Shown: piece after piece, positions 8,837 through 16,337 of the stretch | Position numbering within the stretch: position 1 is the first letter of the stretch | Layout of the letters: every line of letters begins with the position of its first letter | Origin: Caulobacterales bacterium | GTDB lineage: Bacteria > Pseudomonadota > Alphaproteobacteria > Caulobacterales > Caulobacteraceae | Assembly: GCA_016183935.1 (NCBI GenBank) | Contig: JACPDR010000050.1 | Coordinates: 1-41,563 of the forward strand | DNA: 41,563 nucleotides | Direction of reading: 5' to 3' | Notes under the pieces: generated by a model | Told to the model about the DNA's origin: nothing | Databases searched by the model: none | Seen by the model: the letters and a program-made list of their open reading frames with translations, nothing else | Made by a program: the position numbers and the translations under genes

Positions 8837-9739
8837 ATGACCGACCGCAAGCCGACCGAAGCCGACCTCAACGCCCTCGACGTCACCGACGCCGAGGCGG
8901 CCGGCATCAACGCCATCGCCCACCCCCTGCTGGCCGACCCGGCGCCGGACGCCAATGACGACCTGGTGCAGATCGATTCCACCACCGACGGCGTGGTCTT
9001 CGTCACCATCAACCGGCCGGCCAAGAAGAACGCCTTCGACGCGGCCACCGTCGCCGCCCTCTATGAGACCTTCGAAACCCTGCAGGGCGCCGACCGGGTT
9101 CGCGTGGTCTTCATCCGCGGAGCGGGCGGCACCTTCAGCGCCGGGGCCGATCTCGGCTGGATGCGCGACGCCGCCGACTGGTCCGAGGGCGACAACCGGT
9201 CCGACGCCATGGGTCTGGCGAAGATGCTCAAGGCCCTGCACGACATCCCGGCCCTGACGGTGGCCGTCGTCGAGGGCGCGGCCATGGGCGGCGGGGCCGG
9301 CATCGTCGCCGCCTGCGACATGGCCGTGGCCGTCAAGGGGGCCCGCTTCGCCTTCTCCGAGGTCAAGCTGGGCCTGATCCCCGCGACCATCGCCCCCTAT
9401 GTGGTCGAGGCCGTCGGCGCTCGCCGCGCCCGCCAGCTGTTCCTGACGGCCAACATCTTCGACGCCGACTACGCCGCCCATGCGGGCCTGATCGACATGG
9501 TCCTGCCCGAGGGCTCGGTCGAGGAGTTCATCTCCATGCTGACCGACAGCCTGACCGCCAACGCCCCCGGCGCCATGGGCGAAGCCAAGCGCCTGGTCAA
9601 CGACGTCGCCGGCCAGGCCATCGACCACGGCCTGATGGAGGACACCGCCCGCCGCATCGCCCACGCCCGCGTCTCCGAAGAAGGCCAGGAGGGCGTCCGC
9701 GCCTACCTCGACAAGCGCAAGCCGCGCTGGGCGGAGTAG
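8837..9739 (+). CDS. liuC: Enoyl-CoA hydratase family; likely methylglutaconyl-CoA hydratase
   Basis: This 300-aa crotonase-fold enzyme has the oxyanion-hole segments GTFSAGADLGWM (about residues 96-107) and EGAAMGGGAGIVAACD (about 139-155). The conserved catalytic Glu region is FAFSEVKLGLIPATIAPYV. Family knowledge plus placement between the two methylcrotonyl-CoA carboxylase subunits points to hydration of 3-methylglutaconyl-CoA to HMG-CoA, the next step of leucine breakdown. An extra 40-residue N-terminal extension (MTDRKPTEADLNALDV...) precedes the crotonase core. It is in-frame and coding-like, but unusual for the family. The gene for the carboxylase alpha subunit begins 32 bp downstream, so the two are probably co-transcribed. 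Confidence 0.85.
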   Translation: MTDRKPTEADLNALDVTDAEAAGINAIAHPLLADPAPDANDDLVQIDSTTDGVVFVTINRPAKKNAFDAATVAALYETFETLQGADRVRVVFIRGAGGTFSAGADLGWMRDAADWSEGDNRSDAMGLAKMLKALHDIPALTVAVVEGAAMGGGAGIVAACDMAVAVKGARFAFSEVKLGLIPATIAPYVVEAVGARRARQLFLTANIFDADYAAHAGLIDMVLPEGSVEEFISMLTDSLTANAPGAMGEAKRLVNDVAGQAIDHGLMEDTARRIAHARVSEEGQEGVRAYLDKRKPRWAE

Positions 9740-9771
9740 GCGGCGCCGAAAAGTCCCGCTAGGAACGGACC

Positions 9772-11676
9772 ATGTTCAAATCCGTCCTGGTCGCCAATCG
9801 CGGCGAGATCGCCTGCCGCGTGTTCCGCACCGCCCGCCGCATGGGCCTGCGCACCATCGCCGTCTATTCCGAGGCCGACGCGCACGCCCTGCACGTCCGC
9901 GAAGCCGACGAGGCGGTGCTGATCGGCCCCGCCCCCGCCCGCGAGTCCTACCTCGACGCCGCGAAGGTTCTGGCCGCCGCCAAGGCGACCGGCGCCGAGG
10001 CCATCCACCCCGGCTACGGCTTCCTCAGCGAGAACGCCGACTTCGCCGAGGCGGTCGCCGCCGCCGGCATCGTCTGGATCGGCCCCAGGCCGTCGTCCAT
10101 CCGCGCCATGGGCCTCAAGGACGCCGCCAAGAAACTGATGATCGAGGCCGGCGTGCCAGTCACCCCCGGCTATCAGGGCGAGGACCAGTCCGACGAAACC
10201 CTGACCGCCGAGGCCGCCCGCATCGGCTACCCCGTGCTGATCAAGGCCGTGGCCGGCGGCGGCGGCAAGGGCATGAAGCGCGTCGACCGGGCCGAGGACT
10301 TCGCCGACGGCCTCGCCAGCGCCCGCCGCGAGGGCCAGTCCTCCTTCGGCGACCCCCGCGTGCTGATCGAGAGCTACATCACCCGCCCCCGCCACATCGA
10401 GGTGCAGGTCTTCGGCGACCAGCACGGAACCGTCGTCCACCTCCACGAGCGCGACTGCTCCCTGCAGCGCCGCCACCAGAAGGTCATCGAGGAGGCCCCC
10501 GCCCCCGGCATGGACGCGGCCACCCGCATGGCCGTCACCGACGCCGCCGTCCGCGCCGCCCGCGCCGTGAACTACGAGGGCGCCGGCACCATCGAGTTCA
10601 TCGCCGACGCCTCCGACGGCCTCAAGGCCGACCGCATCTGGTTCATGGAGATGAACACCCGGCTCCAGGTCGAGCACCCGGTCACCGAAGCCATCACCGG
10701 CGTCGACCTCGTCGAATGGCAGTTCCGCGTCGCGGCGGGCGAGCCCATCCCGCTGAAGCAGGCCGACATCCCCCTCAAAGGCTGGGCCATGGAGGCGCGC
10801 CTCTACGCCGAGGACCCGGCGAACGGGTTCCTGCCGAGCATCGGGCGGCTGGAGCATTTCGAGTTGCCTGACCACCGCCTCCGCATCGACACCGGCGTCG
10901 AAAAGGGCGGCGCGGTCAGCCAATTTTACGATCCGATGATCGCCAAACTGATCGTGCATCGAAGCACCCGCGAGGCGGCGGCAGACGCCCTCGCCTACGC
11001 CTGCTCCGAGCTTGAGGTCTGGCCGGTCAGGACGAATGCGGGGTTCCTGGTGCGATGCCTGCAACATCCGCGGTTCGTGGCGGGTGATGTGGATACGGGA
11101 TTCATTGGGACGGAGGAGAAGGACCTCGTCGTCACCGAACCGTCGCCGACGCTCCTCGCCGAAGTCGCCAACCACGCCCTGGATCGCGATCCGCCCAGCA
11201 ACGAGAGAAACTCGGCATGGTCTTCTTTGGCCGGAGCCATGGGTTTTCGACTCAACGCCGCAACGCACGCCACAGTGCGGCTGTGGACGGCCGCTGGTGC
11301 TCAGGATGTTCACCCGGCGCGGACCGAAAAATATCGGCGAACGACCATCCTGCTGGGTTCTTCAATCGTCGGGTTTGAGCGGGGGAACGCCTTCGGGTTC
11401 CGGGACCGGCCACCACTATCGAAGAATGGAAGTACAGGCCCCGCCTCCGACGGCTCCCTCCGCGCGCCCATGCCCGGCAAGATCGTCGCCACGCCGGCCA
11501 AGCCCGGCGACATCGTCACGAAGGGTCAGCCCATCGTCGTGCTGGAAGCGATGAAGATGGAGCACGCCCTCGTCGCTCCGTTCGACGGAACAGTGGGCGA
11601 GATCGCCGTCGCCGTCGGCGACCAGGTCGTGGACGGCGCCGTTCTGGCGACCGTGGTTCGCGAGGGGAAGGAATGA
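9772..11676 (+). CDS. mccA: Methylcrotonyl-CoA carboxylase alpha subunit (biotin carboxylase plus BCCP)
   Basis: This biotin-dependent subunit carboxylates biotin with ATP and bicarbonate and passes CO2 to the beta subunit. The 634-aa chain has three parts. The biotin carboxylase domain (about 1-450) includes ATP-grasp loop GGGGKGMKRV, HIEVQVFGD, ERDCSLQRRHQKVIEE and EMNTRLQVEHPVTE. A BT-type linker follows (about 450-560). The C-terminal biotinyl domain has the lysine in VLEAMKMEHAL. Between roughly 10880 and 11450 the codon choice is visibly less GC-biased than on either side, which suggests a divergent or recombined segment. The final ATGA overlaps the next gene's start. Without an intact beta partner its function here is in doubt, unless readthrough occurs. 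Confidence 0.92.
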   Translation: MFKSVLVANRGEIACRVFRTARRMGLRTIAVYSEADAHALHVREADEAVLIGPAPARESYLDAAKVLAAAKATGAEAIHPGYGFLSENADFAEAVAAAGIVWIGPRPSSIRAMGLKDAAKKLMIEAGVPVTPGYQGEDQSDETLTAEAARIGYPVLIKAVAGGGGKGMKRVDRAEDFADGLASARREGQSSFGDPRVLIESYITRPRHIEVQVFGDQHGTVVHLHERDCSLQRRHQKVIEEAPAPGMDAATRMAVTDAAVRAARAVNYEGAGTIEFIADASDGLKADRIWFMEMNTRLQVEHPVTEAITGVDLVEWQFRVAAGEPIPLKQADIPLKGWAMEARLYAEDPANGFLPSIGRLEHFELPDHRLRIDTGVEKGGAVSQFYDPMIAKLIVHRSTREAAADALAYACSELEVWPVRTNAGFLVRCLQHPRFVAGDVDTGFIGTEEKDLVVTEPSPTLLAEVANHALDRDPPSNERNSAWSSLAGAMGFRLNAATHATVRLWTAAGAQDVHPARTEKYRRTTILLGSSIVGFERGNAFGFRDRPPLSKNGSTGPASDGSLRAPMPGKIVATPAKPGDIVTKGQPIVVLEAMKMEHALVAPFDGTVGEIAVAVGDQVVDGAVLATVVREGKE

Positions 11677-12092
11677 AGCGCATTTTCATCGCCGCCCTCG
11701 CCCTGGCCCTGTCGGCCGGGGGCGCCTTGGCCCAGACCTCGCCGCGGCCCATGGATGACCCGGCCTACGTCGACGAGGTCCGGTGCGTGGTCGTCTACAT
11801 GGCCCTGCTGGCCGAGGGTTCCGAGGAAGCCGGAGCTTCGGTCGGCCTCCAGTATTACGCGGGTCGTCTCGAGGGGCGGTATCCGGGCGTCGACTGGACG
11901 CTCGACGCCTGGACGGTCGCCACTGACGCCGGCCTCGGCCTGCTCGCCGAGCACAGCGAACGGTGCGCACGGGGTTTGCTCGAATCCGCCGTCCTGTTGC
12001 GCCCTCTCGACACCTTCGTCCAGCAGTGGGCGCGCGGCGACGGCCAGATGGGCGCGGCGCTCCAGGCGTTCCGCAAGTCCGAAGGCCGTTAA
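11673..12092 (+). CDS. Small secreted protein of unknown function
   Basis: This 139-aa protein starts at an ATG sharing four bases (ATGA) with the mccA stop, so it is likely translationally coupled. A classical signal peptide (KRIFIAALALALSAGGALAQ) is followed by a mature domain of about 118 residues, predicted mainly helical. Two Cys (VRCVVVY near residue 38 and ERCARGL near 98) could pair in the periplasm. I do not recognise a family. Operon position alone links it to leucine catabolism, which is weak evidence. Confidence 0.7.
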   Translation: MKRIFIAALALALSAGGALAQTSPRPMDDPAYVDEVRCVVVYMALLAEGSEEAGASVGLQYYAGRLEGRYPGVDWTLDAWTVATDAGLGLLAEHSERCARGLLESAVLLRPLDTFVQQWARGDGQMGAALQAFRKSEGR

Positions 12093-12099
12093 AGCCGCC

Positions 12100-12498
12100 A
12101 TGTCGCTCCACATGATCAAGCTATGCGTCGGCGTCGCCAAGGTCGAGACGCTGGAGCGCCGCGCCGCCAAGGGGGAATGGCTGACCGTCCACACCCGGAT
12201 GACGCCCAAGCGCGCCGCCGAACTCGAGGACGGCGGCTCCCTGTTCTGGGTGATGAAGGGATCGGTGGTCTGCCGCATGCCGATCCTCGACATCACCACC
12301 AAGGGCGAGGGCAAGGCCAGCATGTGCCACATCAAGCTGTCGCCCGAGGTCATCCGCACCGCCCCCCAGGCCCGCCGCCCCTTCCAGGGCTGGCGCTATC
12401 TGGAGCCCAAGGACGCGCCCATGGACCTGTCCTCGCTCGACGCCGGCGAGGTGCCGGAGAATCTGGCCAAGCGGCTGCGGGAGATGGGGGCGTGGTAG
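12100..12498 (+). CDS. DUF1489 family protein
   Basis: This 132-aa alphaproteobacterial family protein begins MSLHMIKLCVGVAKVETLER. It contains the family core GGSLFWVMKGSVVCRMPILDI and the C-terminal motif RRPFQGWRYLEPKDAPMDL. It is predicted cytoplasmic and has no known biochemical function. The ATG at 12100 is chosen because the family starts here; the frame stays open upstream through the preceding gene. It follows the secreted-protein stop by 7 bp and is followed at once by a palindromic repeat. Confidence 0.82.
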   Translation: MSLHMIKLCVGVAKVETLERRAAKGEWLTVHTRMTPKRAAELEDGGSLFWVMKGSVVCRMPILDITTKGEGKASMCHIKLSPEVIRTAPQARRPFQGWRYLEPKDAPMDLSSLDAGEVPENLAKRLREMGAW

Positions 12499-12500
12499 GG

Positions 12501-12613
12501 GTGATTGGTGGTTAGTGATCAGTGGCTGGCCGCCACCTGCGAAGGGAGCGCGGTCAGCGCCGCCCTTCCGCCGCCAGTGACGCTGCAATCACTGATCACT
12601 AACCACTAATCAC
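12501..12613. repeat. 113-bp inverted-repeat element
   Basis: 24-bp terminal arms (12501-12524 and 12590-12613) are complementary except at one position. They are built on GTTAGTGATCAGTG and its complement. The interior is GC-rich with a short GAAGGG/CCCTTC hairpin. The arms are clearly lower in GC than the surroundings. The element fills the whole space between the DUF1489 and patatin genes. It may act as a terminator-like stem or be a non-coding mobile repeat (MITE-like). No transposase is present. Confidence 0.75.
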
Positions 12614-12641
12614 TCCCTCCGACTCCCCCTAACCTCCCCCC

Positions 12642-14492
12642 ATGCCCCCCGCCCGCTCGGACCGCCTCGAAGACGCCCTGCACCGCATCTTCGAGGGCGG
12701 CAAGAACACCCGCGCCAGCTGGTTCGCCCTGACCGGCGGCGAGACCCTGTTCGCCGAAGGCGACGTCGCCGACACCCTCTACCTGCTGCGCTCCGGCCGC
12801 CTCGGCGTCTTCCGCCGCGATGGCGACGAGGACCGGCCGCCCCAGTTCGTCGGCGTGATCCGGCCCGGCGAGCCGGCCGGCGAGATGGCCATGCTGGCCG
12901 GCACCGAACATACCGCCGACCTGGTCGCCCTGCGCGATTCCGAGGTGCTGGCCCTGCCCCGCGACGCCTTCTTCGAGGCCGCCCGCACCGAACCCGACCT
13001 GATGGTTGAGCTGTCCCGCCTGATGATCCAGCGCGCCCGCGATCGGCGCTCGGGCGGCGGCGAGCCCAGCGTGTTCGGCTTCCTCTCGGCCCGGTCGCGC
13101 CCCATCCGCGCCTTCGTCGAGCGCATCGCCGCCGCCATCGAGGCCGACGGCTTCACCTGCCAGGTCATCGACCAGTCGGCGCTGACCTCCGCCTCGGAAT
13201 GGTTCAGCCGGGTCGAGGACGCCCACGATTTCGTCCTCTACGTCGCCGAGATGGACGAGCCGGCCTGGGCCGCCCTGTGCGCCCGCCAGGTGGACCGCGT
13301 CTTCGTCGTCGGGGCCGGCCTGATGGCCCCGCCCAACCGGCCCCTGCCCCACGCCGGCGTGCTGGACGCCCAGCGCCGCACAGACCTGATCCTGCTGCGC
13401 GACCCGCGTATGGCCCGTCCCGCCAACACCGCCGTCTGGCTCGACGCCGTCAATCCCGGACGCTGGTTCCAGGCCGTTGAGGGCGACCAGGCCGACGCCG
13501 AGCGGATGAGCCGGGTCATCACCGGCTCGGCCGTGGGCGTGGTCATGTCGGGCGGCGGCGCCCGCGCCTATTCCCACATCGGCGCGCTGAAGGCCCTGCG
13601 CGAGGCGGGCGTGCCGATCGATTTCGTCGGCGGTTCGTCGATGGGCGCCGTGATCGCCGCCGGCCCGGCCCTGAACTGGTCGCAGGAAGAACTGGAGGCG
13701 CGGATCCGCAAGGCCTTCGTCCAGAGCGACCCCCTGTCCGACCTCGCCTTTCCGATGCTGGCCATGACCCGCGCGAAGAAGGTCGACCGCCTGCTCGAGG
13801 AGGCCTACGGCGACGTCGACCTGGCCGACCTGCACCGCCCCTTCTTCGCCGTCTCGACCAACCTGACCAGCGGCCGCATCGAGGTCCACCGGCGCGGCCT
13901 GATGCGCCGGGCCATGCGCGCCTCGATCTCCATCCCCGGCATCCTGCCGCCGGTGGTCATCGACGGCCAGGTGCTGGTCGACGGCGCGGTGTTGAAGAAC
14001 CTGCCGGCCGAGGTGATGCGCCAGATGAACACCGGCCCGATCATCGGCGTCGACATGTCCCAGACCCGGGGGGTCGATGCCGAGACGATCGAGCATCCGC
14101 CGTCGATCTGGCGGCTGATCGCCACCGGCGCGTGGCGCCGGGGCCCGCCGATCGTCTCGATCCTGATGCGCTCGGCCACCCTGACCACGGACGCCGACCT
14201 CGAGAGCTCGCGCGCCGCCACCGACCTGCTGATCCAGCCGACCCCCGACGGCATCGACATCCGCGACTGGAAGGGCTTCGACCCCGGCGTGGAGGCCGGC
14301 TATCGCGCCACGCGCGCCGCCCTGGACGGACTCGACAGGCCCGTCACCCACCTGCGCCGCCCCGTGCCGGTCAGCGTCTCCGCGCCACCAGAAACAGACG
14401 CGGAAACGGCATCAGCGTCACCCCGTCCGGCCGCCGTGGAAACGCCGCGGAAAGCCGCGCGCCGAGCGCGTCGAGAAAAGCCGTCCGCATGA
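12642..14492 (+). CDS. cNMP-binding patatin-like phospholipase/esterase (NTE-type)
   Basis: This 616-aa two-domain protein has an N-terminal cyclic-nucleotide-binding-like domain (about residues 22-125; TLFAEGDVADTLYLLRSGRL, GEPAGEMAMLAG). A middle region follows that resembles the neuropathy-target-esterase linker. The C-terminal patatin serine-hydrolase domain starts near 300. Its catalytic elements are visible: glycine-rich oxyanion loop SGGGARAYSHIGAL (about 302-315), nucleophile motif GSSMG (about 331) and Asp in VDGAVLKN (about 445). Such enzymes hydrolyse lysophospholipids, and the N-terminal domain may be regulatory. The last 40 residues are Pro/Arg-rich and overlap the convergent methyltransferase gene by 122 bp, so the tail is probably disordered. 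Confidence 0.88.
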   Translation: MPPARSDRLEDALHRIFEGGKNTRASWFALTGGETLFAEGDVADTLYLLRSGRLGVFRRDGDEDRPPQFVGVIRPGEPAGEMAMLAGTEHTADLVALRDSEVLALPRDAFFEAARTEPDLMVELSRLMIQRARDRRSGGGEPSVFGFLSARSRPIRAFVERIAAAIEADGFTCQVIDQSALTSASEWFSRVEDAHDFVLYVAEMDEPAWAALCARQVDRVFVVGAGLMAPPNRPLPHAGVLDAQRRTDLILLRDPRMARPANTAVWLDAVNPGRWFQAVEGDQADAERMSRVITGSAVGVVMSGGGARAYSHIGALKALREAGVPIDFVGGSSMGAVIAAGPALNWSQEELEARIRKAFVQSDPLSDLAFPMLAMTRAKKVDRLLEEAYGDVDLADLHRPFFAVSTNLTSGRIEVHRRGLMRRAMRASISIPGILPPVVIDGQVLVDGAVLKNLPAEVMRQMNTGPIIGVDMSQTRGVDAETIEHPPSIWRLIATGAWRRGPPIVSILMRSATLTTDADLESSRAATDLLIQPTPDGIDIRDWKGFDPGVEAGYRATRAALDGLDRPVTHLRRPVPVSVSAPPETDAETASASPRPAAVETPRKAARRARREKPSA

Positions 14493-15159
14493 CCGCGTCC
14501 GGCAGGGCGGCGAGGAACGGCCGCAACGCCGTGCCCTTCATCCACTCCAGCACCGCGTCCGGCCCGGCCAGCGCCTGCAGATAGGTGGTCGACCAGACAT
14601 CGACGTCGCCGCCGGCCTCGGCCAGCACGGAATAATAAGCCTCCGGCTCCAGCAGCGGCGCCACCGTCGCCACGCCGGCCAGGGCGGCGGCCCACGGCCC
14701 CTCGCCGGCGACCTGGCGCATCAGCCCATGGTGCCGGGTTTCATGAGCCATCGGCATCTGCACGGCGAGGACGCCGCCCGCCGCCAGTTGGGCCGTCAGC
14801 CGACGCAGCAGGGCCTGATGATCGGGCAGCCAGTGCAGCGAGGCGTTGGCCCAGATCAGATCCACCGGCCAATCCGGAACCCAGCCGGCGATGTCGCCCG
14901 CCCGCCAGTCGATATCCGCGTCCCGCGCCCGCGCTTCGGCCAGCATGGCCTCGCTCGAATCGAGCCCGTGCACCCGCGCGTCTGGATAGCGGCGCTTCAA
15001 CCAGGCCGCGTGCTGCCCCGCGCCGCAGCCGAGGTCCCAGATCTCGGCCGGCGCCAGGCCCTCGGGCAGGCGCGCCAGCAGGTCCAGCGCGGCGCGATCG
15101 CGCTGGCCTTCGAAGCGGAGATACTGATCGGGGTCCCAGGCCGGCGGCGTGTCGGTCAT
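14371..15159 (-). CDS. tam: Trans-aconitate 2-methyltransferase-like SAM methyltransferase
   Basis: This 262-aa class I methyltransferase shows the SAM-binding motif IWDLGCGAGQHAAWL (about residues 40-54), acidic motif II (GLDSSEAML) and DLIWANASLHWLPDH. The N-terminal WDPDQYLRFEGQRDRAALDL matches the Tam family, which methylates trans-aconitate, an inhibitor of aconitase. The ATG at 15159 matches the family start. The 3' end overlaps the patatin gene by 122 bp in convergent orientation. The divergent tRNA-like region upstream is tRNA-His on the same strand, so the gene could be reached by readthrough from it. Confidence 0.87.
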   Translation of the reverse strand: MTDTPPAWDPDQYLRFEGQRDRAALDLLARLPEGLAPAEIWDLGCGAGQHAAWLKRRYPDARVHGLDSSEAMLAEARARDADIDWRAGDIAGWVPDWPVDLIWANASLHWLPDHQALLRRLTAQLAAGGVLAVQMPMAHETRHHGLMRQVAGEGPWAAALAGVATVAPLLEPEAYYSVLAEAGGDVDVWSTTYLQALAGPDAVLEWMKGTALRPFLAALPDAVMRTAFLDALGARLSAAFPRRPDGVTLMPFPRLFLVARRR

Positions 15160-15188
15160 GCCGTGACGCGCTCCAACTCCGGGGAGGA

Positions 15189-15265
15189 TGGTACCGCCTC
15201 TCAGGCTTGAACTGAGGACCTCCGGTTCCACAAACCGGCGCTCTAACCAACTGAGCTAAGGCGGC
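15189..15265 (-). tRNA. tRNA-His (anticodon GTG), non-canonical, lacking G-1
   Basis: This 77-nt cloverleaf has anticodon loop TTGTGGA (GTG) and encoded CCA. The acceptor is GCCGCCT/AGGCGGT, so pair 1:72 is G-U and the discriminator is A73. The base before G1 in the genome is C. The near-universal extra G-1 paired with C73 is therefore not encoded, matching the known alphaproteobacterial loss of this identity element. Confidence 0.95.
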
Positions 15266-15299
15266 GCAGGCCCGCACTAAGGGGCGACGCGAGGGCGGT

Positions 15300-15327
15300 G
15301 TCTAGCCGTGTCTCGCCCGCTGATCAA
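15300..15327 (-). promoter_or_regulatory. Predicted sigma70-type promoter of tRNA-His
   Basis: On the minus strand TTGATC (15322-15327) and CTAGAC (15300-15305) are separated by 16 bp. They fit the alphaproteobacterial housekeeping pattern of TTGAC- and CTA-type hexamers. The -10 lies 35 bp before the mature tRNA 5' end. The -35 also falls in the hairpin CGCCCGCT-GATCA-AGCGGGCG (15314-15334). Confidence 0.45.
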
Positions 15328-15362
15328 GCGGGCGTAGGCGAGGCGATCGGGATTAGGCGACA

Positions 15363-15393
15363 GGCGGCGGCTTCGACGGAGCGAACCGCCGCC
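15363..15393 (-). terminator. Possible terminator of the M48 peptidase gene
   Basis: GGCGGCGG and CCGCCGCC form an 8-bp stem around a 15-nt loop, 13 bp beyond the peptidase stop on its coding strand. No strong T-run follows, so a structure-only or Rho-assisted role is more likely. Confidence 0.35.
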
Positions 15394-15405
15394 ATTGCGG
15401 CCTCC

Positions 15406-16149
15406 TCAGGCCCAGCCCTGGCTCTCGATATACTGCTCCAGCGCCGCGATCCGGCTGGCGTCCGACGGATGGGTCGAGGCGAACTCGGGGGTCGAGCCCT
15501 GCCGCTGTCCGGCCATCAGGCGCCACAGGGCCACGGCCTCGGACGGCCGGAAGCCGGCGCGCTGCATATAGTCGACGCCGAGCCGGTCGGCCTCCAGCTC
15601 GTGCCGCCGCGAGAACGGCAGCAGCACGCCCAGCTGGGCGCCGAGCCCCCCGATCGCGCCCGCCGCCTGGGCGTAGTCGCCGGCGGCGCTCTGGACGCCG
15701 CTCAGGACCAGGCTGGTCGCGGCCGTGGAGGAATAGCGCTCGGCGGCGTGGCGGGCCACGACGTGCCCGACCTCATGGCCCAGCACGGCGGCCAGTTGAT
15801 CGTCGTTGCGGACCAGGGACAGCAGGCCGGTGGTCACCCCGATCTTGCCCGAGGGCAGGACGAAGGCGTTCGGCCTCTCGCTGACGAAGACCGCGTAATC
15901 CCAGCTTCGATCGGTCAGGCCGGCCGCCTCGACGATACGCCCCCCCACGCGGCGGACCCGGGCGTTGGCGGCCGCGTCGCTGGACGTCGGTTGGGTGCGC
16001 AGCGCCTGCGCCCAGGCCGCGTCGGACTGCTGCGTCAGGGCGGCGTCGTCGACGATGAGGAACTGGCTTCGGCCAAGGGTCTCGTTATAGGCGCAGGCCG
16101 CCGTCGACAGGGCGGCGGCGGCGAGGGCGACGGTCAGGATGCGGTTCAT
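15406..16149 (-). CDS. M48-family zinc metallopeptidase, exported (possible lipoprotein)
   Basis: This 247-aa peptidase carries the HEVGH zinc motif (HExxH, residues 125-129). A downstream Glu in ELEADRLGVDYMQRAG supplies the third zinc ligand, the BepA/YfgC/LoiP type of periplasmic protease or chaperone for outer-membrane proteins. It has a signal peptide. Cys19 follows LSTAA, resembling a lipobox, but with Thr rather than an aliphatic residue at -3, so lipidation is uncertain. The ATG at 16149 directly precedes the signal peptide; the frame is open 11 codons further. No tetratricopeptide domain is present, so it is the short LoiP-like form. Confidence 0.85.
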   Translation of the reverse strand: MNRILTVALAAAALSTAACAYNETLGRSQFLIVDDAALTQQSDAAWAQALRTQPTSSDAAANARVRRVGGRIVEAAGLTDRSWDYAVFVSERPNAFVLPSGKIGVTTGLLSLVRNDDQLAAVLGHEVGHVVARHAAERYSSTAATSLVLSGVQSAAGDYAQAAGAIGGLGAQLGVLLPFSRRHELEADRLGVDYMQRAGFRPSEAVALWRLMAGQRQGSTPEFASTHPSDASRIAALEQYIESQGWA

Positions 16150-16283
16150 GGGGCGGGCTCCGTGTTCGGCTTCGCCGGACAACGCCTGAGAACGCTGTAA
16201 TGCTCCGCCGCTCCCGTCAAAAATGGAGAAGCCCCGAAGCCGGCTCCGGGTCTGCGCCCGCTCGACCGATCTGGCAAAACGAA

Positions 16284-16311
16284 AACGCCCCGGCCGATGG
16301 GCCGGGGCGTT
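16284..16311 (-). terminator. Intrinsic terminator of the exbB-exbD-tonB operon
   Basis: A perfect 12-bp stem (AACGCCCCGGCC/GGCCGGGGCGTT) with a 4-nt loop is followed on the minus strand by TTCGTTTT. It lies 27 bp beyond the tonB stop. Confidence 0.8.
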
Positions 16312-16337
16312 CGTCGTATGGGTCCCGAGGGACGGTC

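Noticed and set aside
9703..11313. Minus-strand frame of 536 codons opposite mccA
   Set aside because: Antisense shadow rich in Gly, Val and Asp, without motifs or a credible start.
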